Source: JBHJHK01 sp050330975
GTDB taxonomy: Bacteria > Pseudomonadota > Gammaproteobacteria > Competibacterales > Competibacteraceae
Length of the DNA stretch: 22,173 bases
Direction of reading: 5' to 3'
NCBI GenBank assembly: GCA_050330975.1
Contig: JBHJHK010000165.1
Location: 1-22,173 of the forward strand
A program made the position numbers and the translations under genes. Positions 7,228 through 14,573 of this stretch are shown one piece after another. The stretch's first letter is position 1. Every line of letters starts with the position of its first letter. Below the pieces are notes generated by a model that saw nothing but the letters and a program-made list of their open reading frames with translations, did not search any database and was not told the origin of the DNA.

Positions 7228-8517
7228 ATGTCCATCCAATTCTTGCGCTGCGGTTTCGTTGGCCTGTTGGCTGTGACCTTGCTGCTGGTGGGTTGCAGCA
7301 CGGGTCGCCATCTGATGCCGGTCCCCGTTGTCTACACTGCGCAAGATATTCACCCCTTTGACCTGCCCCCTGCCCTGCAAACCAGTGAGATCGATGTCCT
7401 CTACGTCACCGATCGAGTGCCAGAGGTGGGCGAGGACGGGGAGTTGGGTTACGGCTTTGCCCGTTCTCCTTCGGTGGCCTTTGGCTCGGCTCTGGTCGGC
7501 ATTGGTAGCGAGCTGTCCTGGAAGGTACTCGCCGACGACGCCACCCAACCCAGCCGCAGCCGGCCACTGGAACTGAGCTTGGGGCGAGTTGTCGAGCGCG
7601 GTCGAGCCCCGGCTACCCCCATTCCCCTGGTGCGGGTCGATGGTGAGCTAGTGGCCGATCCCGAGGGGATGGCGGCGAACCGCGCCACCACCGAACAATT
7701 TCGCCAAGAGCTCTTGGGCCGATTGGCGCTGACACCGCGCAAAGAGGTATTCGTCTATATTCACGGCGTACAAAGTGTTTTTGCCGACGGCATCTTCACC
7801 ACGGCCGAATTATGGCATTTCCTGGGTCGCGAGGGGGTAGCCGTCGCCTACAGTTGGCCCAGCGGTCACCCGAGTTTGTTGCGCAGCTATGGCTATGACC
7901 GGGAGTCAGGTGAATTCACGGTTTTTCACTTCAAGCAGTTTTTGCGCAGTTTGGCCGATATCTCCGAGGTGGATACCATCCACCTGATTGCCTACAGCCG
8001 GGGCTCTGATGTGGCGATCACCGCCCTGCGGGAATTGTTTATCGAGGCCCGCAGCGGTGGTTATGACCCACGGCAACGCTTTCGGATTGCCAATGTCATC
8101 CTCGCTGCACCGGATCTGGATCTGGATGTGACCTTACAGCGCTTGGCCGCCGAGCGCTTATCCAGCGGTATTGAACGGCTCACCATCTATACCTCCGATC
8201 GAGATAGAGCCCTTGGTTTCGCCAGGATCATGTTTGGCAGCATATTGCGGCTGGGCGTATTGGATGACACGGTGCTCACCGAGGGGTCCCGGGCCCAATT
8301 TGCGTTCTCCACCAATACAGCTGTCATCCAGTACGTGGGTAAAGATGGTGGCGAATACGGTCATAGCTATTTTCGCAGCAATCCCCATGTGGCTTCGGAT
8401 TTGATTTTGACTCTGCGCTACAATCGCGATCCAGGTCCGGCCCATGGTCGACCCCTGAAACACCGAGATATGATTTTTTGGGAGATCGACGACGATTATT
8501 TGATACCGGGGGAATAG
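7228..8517 (+). CDS. Alpha/beta hydrolase lipoprotein, DUF900-like
   Basis: Predicted secreted lipid-anchored hydrolase of unknown substrate, 429 residues. ATG 7228 has AAAGGG at 7215-7220; GTG 7201 in frame is the alternative but would put nine residues before the signal sequence. The lipobox is LVGC with C23, followed by serine, so in a Gram-negative cell the outer membrane is the likely destination. The hydrolase core contains VFVYIHGV (oxyanion strand, H179-G180), a WPSG element and the nucleophile elbow HLIAYSRGSD with S257, then a NVILAAPDLDLDV strand giving a candidate acid. Order and spacing match DUF900-type hydrolases. The elbow reads A-Y-S-R-G where G-H-S-x-G is usual. Probably monocistronic. 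Confidence 0.82.
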   Translation: MSIQFLRCGFVGLLAVTLLLVGCSTGRHLMPVPVVYTAQDIHPFDLPPALQTSEIDVLYVTDRVPEVGEDGELGYGFARSPSVAFGSALVGIGSELSWKVLADDATQPSRSRPLELSLGRVVERGRAPATPIPLVRVDGELVADPEGMAANRATTEQFRQELLGRLALTPRKEVFVYIHGVQSVFADGIFTTAELWHFLGREGVAVAYSWPSGHPSLLRSYGYDRESGEFTVFHFKQFLRSLADISEVDTIHLIAYSRGSDVAITALRELFIEARSGGYDPRQRFRIANVILAAPDLDLDVTLQRLAAERLSSGIERLTIYTSDRDRALGFARIMFGSILRLGVLDDTVLTEGSRAQFAFSTNTAVIQYVGKDGGEYGHSYFRSNPHVASDLILTLRYNRDPGPAHGRPLKHRDMIFWEIDDDYLIPGE

Positions 8518-8567
8518 GGCTTAAAGTGCCAGAACCCACGGGTTTTGGGCGGCCTATCACACCCTCA

Positions 8568-8579
8568 AATGACGTCATT
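8568..8579. promoter_or_regulatory. 12-base perfect palindrome upstream of the small gene
   Basis: AATGACGTCATT is fully self-complementary and lies 78 bases before the ATG at 8658. Such a site could be an operator for a dimeric regulator. One occurrence only, so chance is not excluded. Confidence 0.25.
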
Positions 8580-8657
8580 CTTCTGGGACGAAGATGCCTT
8601 CGGTGCGTTATTACTGTTGGCGTCGCTTCAAACCGCTCATCTCAGAGGAATGTCAAC

Positions 8658-8930
8658 ATGATCTACAGCGAACCCCAGAGTCACCCCACCGCCCCTCAAG
8701 CCCACGGGGCGATTCAACAGTACCTCATTCATCGAGGAATCAGCCGACCTCTCCCAACGGGGGATATCGTCCGTGATCGATTGCTCCATAAAGCCTATCA
8801 ACGACTTCGCCAACGCCTGCGGCGGCCTTCCCTGACACCCCGAGAACTCTCGCGCGCCGTCGACAGTTATCAAACGGTCGTCATGGGTGTCATGGCCCCC
8901 TTGGGCCGCCGCCGGGGGGGGCGTGCCTAG
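8658..8930 (+). CDS. Small hypothetical protein
   Basis: Unrecognised. The ATG at 8658 is preceded by AGAGGA (8644-8649) at good spacing and opens a 90-residue frame. The product is basic: a Pro/His/Gln-rich N-terminus, a central arginine-rich segment likely to be helical (HKAYQRLRQRLRRP), a TPRELSRAVDSYQ segment and a basic end. No membrane segment, cysteine or signal peptide is visible. The same frame is open further upstream to 8478, overlapping the hydrolase gene, but those codons look like read-through of non-coding DNA. The clear ribosome site is the main support; it could still be a chance frame. Confidence 0.5.
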   Translation: MIYSEPQSHPTAPQAHGAIQQYLIHRGISRPLPTGDIVRDRLLHKAYQRLRQRLRRPSLTPRELSRAVDSYQTVVMGVMAPLGRRRGGRA

Positions 8931-9115
8931 ACGCCATCATCTCGCCGTCAACTTGGGCCTGTTAAACTGCAGATTCATTGGATTTAATGAATGGGCACTG
9001 GCTGGGCAGGTTAGAGGGGCCAGGGAGGGGAGCTACATCCCCAGCACAGCTGCCGACGAGTACACGGCCACCTTGCTCCGCTGGATGGGGGGGTGCCCAA
9101 GGGCCATCCTCGGCG
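8931..9115. other. Intergenic region between the small gene and egtD
   Basis: No gene supported. ATTCATT (8973-8979), loop GGATTT, AATGAAT (8986-8992) is a perfect 7-bp stem in an AT-rich patch. It might lie at the end of the egtD transcript (read on the - strand) or of the small gene, but lacks a following T-run in both directions. Confidence 0.3.
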
Positions 9116-10084
9116 CTATTTCGCCGTTGTCGCCTCGGTCCGCGCCAGTAGATGAACGCTAAACCACTGGCGTTCGTCCACCCAATGGTCCAAAGTCTCG
9201 AGTCCCGCTTCGGCAGCCAGGGCCTGGAAACCGGCGACAGTATACTTGTGGGAATTCTCGGTGTGGATGCCTTCGCCGGCGGCGAAGGTGAATGCCCGCC
9301 CGCCAATGGTCACCGTTTGCTCCCGCCGGCTGGTGAGGTACATCTCGATCCGCGCCGGTGGGTGCTCTCGATAGCGAACCTCGTGGACGAAGGCCTCGAG
9401 GTCGAAGTCGGCTCCCAATTCGCGGTTGATTCTCTCCAGCAGATTGAGATTAAACGCCGCCGTGACCCCTTTGGCGTCGTCGTAGGCGGCTTTCAGGACG
9501 TCGGGGTCTTTGACCAAATCCACCCCCACCAACAGCCGAGCTTCGGGCCCCAAGTCGCCACTGAGGAGGGCGAGGAAATCCCGGGCCTCGGAGGGCTCGA
9601 AGTTGCCGATGGTGGAACCGGGGTAAAACCCCAAGGGCCGCGAGCCCTCGGGCAGGGGCGGGAGCTGGAAGGGTACGGTGTAGTCGGCCAGCAGCGGGAC
9701 GATGGCGAGGTCGGGATAGTCCTTCCCCAGGGAGACTCTGGCGGCCTCCAGCCAATCGGGGTTGATGTCCACGGGCACATAGGCCGCTGGATGCTCCAGG
9801 GCGGCCAGTAACAGCCGAACCTTGATGCTGGCGCCGCTGCCGAACTCCACCACCGCCGCCCGGGGGCCGACGGCTTCGGCAATGGCCGGGGCGCAATGAT
9901 CCAGCAGCGCTAGCTCGGTACGGGTGGGGTAGTACTCGTCGAGTTCGGTGATGGCGTCGAACAGTTCAGCGCCGCGGGCATCGTAAAAATACTTGCAATC
10001 CAGGCGCTTGGGGGTCTGGCTTAAGCCCGTCCACACATCGCTGAGAAAGCGCTGGCGCGCCGCCTCAAGGGCTGGGTCGGTCAT
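9116..10084 (-). CDS. egtD: L-histidine N-alpha-methyltransferase
   Basis: SAM-dependent enzyme that trimethylates histidine to hercynine, the first step of ergothioneine synthesis, in the cytoplasm. 322 residues, the family's length. The start has an AGGA-type ribosome site about nine bases upstream. Family landmarks: KYFYDARGAELFDAI, YYPTRTE (51-57), the SAM loop VVEFGSGAS (78-86), VPVDINPDWL, FYPGSTIGNFEP with N161, Y201 in AAYDDAKGVTAAFN, and GIHTENSHKYT with E276 and S278. These correspond to the histidine-binding residues described for mycobacterial EgtD (Asn166, Tyr206, Glu282, Ser284), so histidine rather than another amino acid is expected. No egtB is next to it, unlike many bacterial loci. 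The gene stands alone, with about 200 bases to the next gene upstream. Confidence 0.93.
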   Translation of the reverse strand: MTDPALEAARQRFLSDVWTGLSQTPKRLDCKYFYDARGAELFDAITELDEYYPTRTELALLDHCAPAIAEAVGPRAAVVEFGSGASIKVRLLLAALEHPAAYVPVDINPDWLEAARVSLGKDYPDLAIVPLLADYTVPFQLPPLPEGSRPLGFYPGSTIGNFEPSEARDFLALLSGDLGPEARLLVGVDLVKDPDVLKAAYDDAKGVTAAFNLNLLERINRELGADFDLEAFVHEVRYREHPPARIEMYLTSRREQTVTIGGRAFTFAAGEGIHTENSHKYTVAGFQALAAEAGLETLDHWVDERQWFSVHLLARTEATTAK

Positions 10085-10250
10085 GGCTCTTTCCTATCGG
10101 TGGGGCGGTGGATGGAAATGGTGGGGTGTCGCAGCGACCTCCGCAGAGGACTGAGGAGTTTAGGGTTAGACGAAATCAGACCCTTCAGTTCCGGTTCAGC
10201 TGTTATTCGCTAACCTCACAATCGCTTGGTGATAGGCGTTGCACTGATTT

Positions 10251-10278
10251 GGCGGTCCCCGCGGGCCGCCTTTCTTTT
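10251..10278 (+). terminator. Intrinsic terminator on the + strand between egtD and glpG
   Basis: GGCGGTCC (10251-10258), loop CCGC, GGGCCGCC (10263-10270) forms an 8-bp stem with one G-T wobble, followed at once by TTTCTTTT (10271-10278). Read on the - strand no T-run follows. Both flanking genes are on the - strand, so the terminator does not belong to either. It would end a + strand transcript that begins in or before 10085-10250, or stop antisense transcription entering glpG. Confidence 0.65.
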
Positions 10279-10282
10279 GCCC

Positions 10283-11131
10283 TCAAAATGATGATCTCTG
10301 GTGGGTCATGACCACGGCCCAAAGGGCCCCGGCGAGGAGCCCCGCTAGGTGGGCCGCATTGGCGATGGGGCCAAACACGGCATCCAGAAGGCCACTGAAG
10401 CCCAAGGCCAAACAGATCATCATCGCCGCGGCAAAGGGGGGGTGGACGTAGTAACCGGAATGGGGATCGTACTTGGCCCGGGCCCACAGGTAGCCAAACA
10501 GGCCGTAGACCACCCCCGACATGCCGCCAAAGTAGGGACCCTCCAGGTAAAACTGCCCCGCGTTGGACAACACCCCCGCCACCAACACCAACACCAGCAA
10601 ACGGACGCTGGACTCCTTTTCCTCGATAAATCCCCCCAAGATGTAGAGCCCCACCATATTGAACAACAGGTGTACCTCGTCGAAGTGGAGCACAATCGGG
10701 GTGATCAAGCGCCACAGCTGGCCGTTGGCCAGGGCGCTAGAAAACGCCCCGGCCCCCAGGGGTGCCATGAATAACGCGTCGAAAATGGGGCGCTCCAGGG
10801 GGGTGAGGGTCGCCAGGAACACCCCACTGCAAAGGGCGATGAGGGTCCACGTCAAGGGCTTGTACCAGACTCGCCGCCGTCGCCGCCGAGGCGCCCGCGC
10901 CGTTGGCCCGTCAAACCCCTGGCGGGCTCTGGTGCGAAAGGCCTCGTCGTCGGGATTTTGGCGGTAGCGGGCGAGGTGTTGCCGGCTTTGATCCACTTGA
11001 TCCTCGTGGTAGATCCACACCTCAAAAGCCTCGGCGGTGGGACGGATCTGGTGGGAAATCCCGTGTTGGGTCAAGTGGGCGGAAAATCGCCGGGCGTGGC
11101 GCGGGTCGAAGAGGACGCCGATATTGATCAT
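10283..11131 (-). CDS. glpG: Rhomboid intramembrane serine protease, GlpG type
   Basis: Intramembrane protease that cuts transmembrane substrates in the inner membrane. 282 residues. An N-terminal cytoplasmic domain (about 1-70) of the GlpG_N kind is followed by an arginine-rich linker (PRRRRRR near 81-87) and six hydrophobic segments. Catalytic features: WRLITP, H149 and HLLFN (H154, N158) for the oxyanion region, GMSGVVYG with nucleophile S205, and H261 in NAAHLAG as the second dyad member. All expected residues are present, so it should be active. It starts 40 bases after the stop of the last glycosyltransferase gene and is probably the last gene of that operon. This pairing is not the usual glpG-glpR context of enterobacteria. 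Confidence 0.92.
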   Translation of the reverse strand: MINIGVLFDPRHARRFSAHLTQHGISHQIRPTAEAFEVWIYHEDQVDQSRQHLARYRQNPDDEAFRTRARQGFDGPTARAPRRRRRRVWYKPLTWTLIALCSGVFLATLTPLERPIFDALFMAPLGAGAFSSALANGQLWRLITPIVLHFDEVHLLFNMVGLYILGGFIEEKESSVRLLVLVLVAGVLSNAGQFYLEGPYFGGMSGVVYGLFGYLWARAKYDPHSGYYVHPPFAAAMMICLALGFSGLLDAVFGPIANAAHLAGLLAGALWAVVMTHQRSSF

Positions 11132-11171
11132 GACGGATGTGCTGACCTCGAGGTGTCATCTCACAAGCGGT

Positions 11172-12167
11172 TCAAGAGGCCTCGAAGGGCGAAGGGGCGA
11201 GACCGCGCTCTAGGCGCTGACCATAGGGGGCCCAAAGACCCCGGGCCAGATGGGGGAGGAGGTCTTTGGCGTTGACGTGGCGCCGTCGGTGGATGAGCCG
11301 TCGCCGCCGCCACACCCGACCCATGCCCTTGAGGGCGTCGAGTTTGGCCCGCCAAATCACGCGTCCCCGGCCCTTGAGGGTGAAAAACGCCACACTGGTG
11401 AGATTGAGTAACAGGTGTTGGGGGACATAGCGCCACAGGAGGGCTGCTGGGAGATTTTGCCAATAGACCCACACCAGGTTGCGGTGGCCGTGGTAGAGCT
11501 GAAAGTCGCTCCCAAGGCCCACACAGGCCGAACTCCAGTGGTGGACCCGGGCTTTGGAGGCATGGCCTAGGGTATAGCCCGCCAGGCGCAGGCGAAACCC
11601 CAAATCTACGTCTTCGAGGTAGCAGAACAAGGCCTCGTCCATGCCCCCCACGGCACACCAAGCCGTGCGCTGGTAGAGGGCTGCCGCAGCGCAGGGGGAA
11701 AAACACGGCGCGGCGCTCAAGGGTGCGCCGACGGGCTGGCCATGGTCCCGCCGCCACACCTTGCCGCTGACGTGGTAGACATCGCCGGTGCCGTCCAAGT
11801 GGCCTGGGCGCCTGGCCTCCAACAGGGTACTGCCCACGGCGACGTGGTGGGGATAGCGGTCCACATGGACCAGGAGGGTCCCCAGCCAGTCGGGTTCGGG
11901 ACAGGCGTCGGGATTGAGGAGGGCGACGTAGTCCACATCCACCAACGCCGCCACAGCGCGGTTGTTGGCGGCGGCAAAGCCCACATTGTGGGGCAGACGC
12001 CACAATTCTACCCCGGGGCGTTGGGCCGCACTGTCTGAGCCGTCGCCGCTGGCCTTGTCCACCACCACCACCCGGTCGGGGGGCCGGGTCTGGCGGGCCA
12101 AGGCGTCGAGGCAAGGCCCGTGCGAAGGGCGGGCGTTGTAATTGACGATCACCACTCCCACCCTCAC
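11172..12167 (-). CDS. Glycosyltransferase family 2 (rhamnosyltransferase-like)
   Basis: Transfers a sugar from a nucleotide donor during surface glycan assembly, at the cytoplasmic face of the membrane. GTG start at 12167 shares bases with the stop of the preceding gene (GTGA), giving 331 residues; upstream in-frame codons only shadow that gene. Motifs: VGVVIVNYNARPS at the N-terminus, VVVVDKASGDGS (32-44), LPHNVGFAAANN (58-69), NPDA (85-88) for metal/donor binding, and FCYLEDVDLGFRL with E185-D186 as acceptor-side acidic pair. The family usually has VDNxS where this protein has VDKAS. The C-terminus is basic and may touch the membrane (RVWRRRRLIHRRRH). Middle of a four-gene - strand operon. 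Confidence 0.88.
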   Translation of the reverse strand: MRVGVVIVNYNARPSHGPCLDALARQTRPPDRVVVVDKASGDGSDSAAQRPGVELWRLPHNVGFAAANNRAVAALVDVDYVALLNPDACPEPDWLGTLLVHVDRYPHHVAVGSTLLEARRPGHLDGTGDVYHVSGKVWRRDHGQPVGAPLSAAPCFSPCAAAALYQRTAWCAVGGMDEALFCYLEDVDLGFRLRLAGYTLGHASKARVHHWSSACVGLGSDFQLYHGHRNLVWVYWQNLPAALLWRYVPQHLLLNLTSVAFFTLKGRGRVIWRAKLDALKGMGRVWRRRRLIHRRRHVNAKDLLPHLARGLWAPYGQRLERGLAPSPFEAS

Positions 12168-13111
12168 GGCGCGTGGGCCTCTCCCCGGGCCAAGCCGATG
12201 GCATACCCCAGGCGCAGGAGCCAGCGGGCGGCGAAGTTGACGTCGATGCCGCGCCGATCCAGGCCGTCCAGGGCCGCCGCCAACCCCAGCATCGCCCCCT
12301 CCAGGCCCACCAGGGTTCGGAGCCAAGGGCGGTGGCGGCGGTAGTGGTCCAATTTGACAAAGCTGGCCAGTTCCGGGTGGCAATGAACCAGGGTCCAGGC
12401 GCTGCGGCCCACCTGGGTGCGGCGCCGGCAGACGCTCTGGATATCCAGCCCATGGCGGTGGTAGACCGCCGCCCCCAACAGGTAGCGCAATGTCACCCGG
12501 GCCTTGCACTGGTAGCGATAGCCCAGTTCCGTGTCCTCTAGGCCGTAGTGGCGAAAGCGGGGTTCAAATCCCCCCCAATCCGCCACCAAGGCGCGGCTCA
12601 AGGCCAGGTTGGCGGTATAGCAAAGGGCAAAGGGCAACTTTTCTGGGTCCTCAATGCGGCCAAAACCAAACTGGATGCCGTCAAAGTGGATCCAGTGGCG
12701 AAAGGGGGTGACGGGGATGGCCGGGTGCCAGTGGATGTGCCCCAGGGCGCTGTAGTAGCGGGGACGATCCAGGGCGTTATAGGCCCCCCAGTGGTGGTGG
12801 AGCCAGTGGGGGGTGGGGGGGGTGTCGTCTCCCAACAGCAACAAAAGCTCTCCCCGGGCCCGGGCTAGGCCGGGATTTCGGGCCGCCCCGGGCCCGGCGG
12901 TGGCTTGGCGTTCAAAGGTCAAGCGGGGCTCTTTGGCGGCCAGGTGGGCCAAATAGGTCGGGGTGTCATCGCTGGCGCCATCGTCCACCACCACCACCTC
13001 AAAGGCGGGCAGCGTCCCCCGTTGGCCCGCCAACAGGGCCGTGAGGGGCTCTTGGAGGATCGCGCGGCGATTGTAGGTGGGGATTACCACCGTGACGGCG
13101 GGGTCGATCAT
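12164..13111 (-). CDS. Glycosyltransferase family 2
   Basis: Second GT-A fold transferase of the glycan cluster, 315 residues, start ATG at 13111. Motifs: VTVVIPTYNRR at the N-terminus, VVVVDDGASDDT (39-50), GPGAARNPGLARARGE (73-88), the metal-site acidic pair GDD (94-96), and YGLEDTELGYRY (189-200) with E192-D193. The donor sugar and acceptor cannot be predicted. Upstream of the start there is no strong Shine-Dalgarno sequence; the gene follows the GT4-like gene by 18 bases, so translation may depend on it. The stop overlaps the start of the next gene by 4 bases. Confidence 0.88.
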   Translation of the reverse strand: MIDPAVTVVIPTYNRRAILQEPLTALLAGQRGTLPAFEVVVVDDGASDDTPTYLAHLAAKEPRLTFERQATAGPGAARNPGLARARGELLLLLGDDTPPTPHWLHHHWGAYNALDRPRYYSALGHIHWHPAIPVTPFRHWIHFDGIQFGFGRIEDPEKLPFALCYTANLALSRALVADWGGFEPRFRHYGLEDTELGYRYQCKARVTLRYLLGAAVYHRHGLDIQSVCRRRTQVGRSAWTLVHCHPELASFVKLDHYRRHRPWLRTLVGLEGAMLGLAAALDGLDRRGIDVNFAARWLLRLGYAIGLARGEAHAP

Positions 13112-13129
13112 GGGGCGAGGGTCTGGAGA

Positions 13130-14446
13130 TTACGGGGCGCGGCGCCAGTGGCGCCACGCCCGGGCCAGGGCCGCCTTGGGGCCCTGGTGGGCCATGGCAC
13201 TGTAGCCCTGGCGCAGGCGGTAGTAAAGGGTCGAGGGGGGGCGGGTTTTGAGGGGGTGGACTTTCGGCGCCTGGCAAAAGGCCACCAGGGGCGCCAGGGC
13301 GTCTTGCCAGCGATGGTGGCGGCGGACGTAGGCCTGGGCTCTCTGGGCCGCCGCCCCCAGGGCGGATCGATCGGCCAACCAGTGGCTCAGAGCGCGGGCC
13401 CAGGTGGCCGGATCGTTGTCCGCCACCGTTCCAAGACCGGCGCGCTCCACCAGGGCGGCGGCGGCGCCCCCGCGGGTGGTGAGCACCGCCACCCCGGCGT
13501 TGAGGTAATCCAGCAGCCGGATGCGAAACGATAACGCCGTCTCCAGCGAGGGGCGGTGGAGGACCACCGCCAGGTCGATATCCCGGTAGAACGCCCCCCG
13601 CTGGGCGTAGGGAAACCAGGGGATGACCACCACCCGCTCGCCCAGCCACCCGGTGGCGGCGGCGGCGGCCTCCAGCTTTGCCAGGGCCGTTTGGGGGGTG
13701 GTGTCACCCCCCTGGGGGACCCGGACAAACACCAGCTTGAGCCGCGGCTCGCTGGCCAGTAGCTGCCCTAGGGCGGCCAACAGTGGCAAGGGGTCGTACC
13801 AGTCGTAGACGCCGCCGAAGAACAACACCACATCGTCGACACCGATGCCCGGCACCTGGCCCTTAAGGCGACCGGGCCCTTGGAGGACAAAGTTCGGGTC
13901 GACCCCAAAGCCGGCCACTTGCATCAGTTCCCCCAAGGTGGGATCCCGTTGGTACAACGCCGGGGTCAACCGGCCTGTACCCGCCAACAACCCGGCGTAG
14001 AACAACCACTGCTCTTGACACGCCACCAGGAAAAAGTCCCCCAGGGATAGCTGTTGGGTGAGGACAAAGCGATCTCGCCAGTAGAGGCTGGGGTCCAGGG
14101 CGGCGTAGTTGAAATGTTCGATGAAAAACGGGTCGCACAAATCCACCACCACCGGCGGCGCCCCCCGGAGGCGGGCCCGGCGCAACAGGGCAAAATAGCG
14201 CCTGGACACGCCGCCGTGGAGCACCACAGCCGTGGCGCGGGAGAGGCCTTGGGCCAGGGCCGAGGGCTCGTGGGGCAAAGGCTCTGCCGGGCAGGGGAGG
14301 TCTTGGGGCAAATCGGCGTTGAGGGTCCAAAGCCGGACCTCGCCGTGGCGTTGGAGCTCTTGGGCCATGGCCAAAAAGCGGATGCCCAGCCCCTGGGGCA
14401 ACCCCCGCAGGGGCTCGGGGCAGATCAAGACGGTGCGCGGGGCCAT
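13130..14446 (-). CDS. Glycosyltransferase, GT4-like (GT-B fold)
   Basis: Probable first gene of the glycan operon, 438 residues. The N-terminal half has VLICPEP followed by GLGIRFLAMAQEL (19-31), a glycine-rich acceptor-side loop typical of GT-B enzymes, and VVVDLCDPFF. The C-terminal half begins with VVLFFGGVYDWYDPLPLLAAL and holds the donor-site region VVLHRPSLETALSFRIRLLDYLNAG, where a glutamate before the helix and the downstream LNAG.AVLTT are as in GT4 members. The C-terminal tail is basic and hydrophilic. Start ATG 14446 lacks a good ribosome site. It is divergent from patB with 127 bases between them. Confidence 0.82.
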   Translation of the reverse strand: MAPRTVLICPEPLRGLPQGLGIRFLAMAQELQRHGEVRLWTLNADLPQDLPCPAEPLPHEPSALAQGLSRATAVVLHGGVSRRYFALLRRARLRGAPPVVVDLCDPFFIEHFNYAALDPSLYWRDRFVLTQQLSLGDFFLVACQEQWLFYAGLLAGTGRLTPALYQRDPTLGELMQVAGFGVDPNFVLQGPGRLKGQVPGIGVDDVVLFFGGVYDWYDPLPLLAALGQLLASEPRLKLVFVRVPQGGDTTPQTALAKLEAAAAATGWLGERVVVIPWFPYAQRGAFYRDIDLAVVLHRPSLETALSFRIRLLDYLNAGVAVLTTRGGAAAALVERAGLGTVADNDPATWARALSHWLADRSALGAAAQRAQAYVRRHHRWQDALAPLVAFCQAPKVHPLKTRPPSTLYYRLRQGYSAMAHQGPKAALARAWRHWRRAP

Positions 14447-14573
14447 GGCTCAGGGGATAGCAGGGGCTTGGGCTCGGGGGCGTTGGGAGCGTCGACGGCG
14501 AGGTCGCCAACCGCGGTTCCTAAGACTGGGCTATACTAAATGGTTTGCCGGCCACCGCAAAACACCTCGCCCC
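14447..14573. promoter_or_regulatory. Divergent intergenic region between the glycosyltransferase operon and patB
   Basis: It must hold promoters for both directions. TATACT at 14532-14537 (five of six matches) lies 37 bases before the patB ATG and is a plausible -10 box, but the bases 16-18 upstream do not resemble a -35. No - strand promoter could be supported. Confidence 0.3.

Noticed and set aside
11161..12453. 430-residue - strand frame overlapping the GT2 gene at 11172-12167
   Set aside because: Its translation is Arg/Pro/Gly-rich without family motifs, whereas the alternative frame has complete GT2 motifs. It is a high-GC shadow.
12557..12588. tRNA-like 3' half on the + strand: GGGGTTCAAATCCCC arm, CCAATCC, G, then CCA
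   Set aside because: No matching GGATTGG acceptor strand or D- and anticodon arms lie upstream, and the bases encode a conserved region of the GT2 gene on the other strand.
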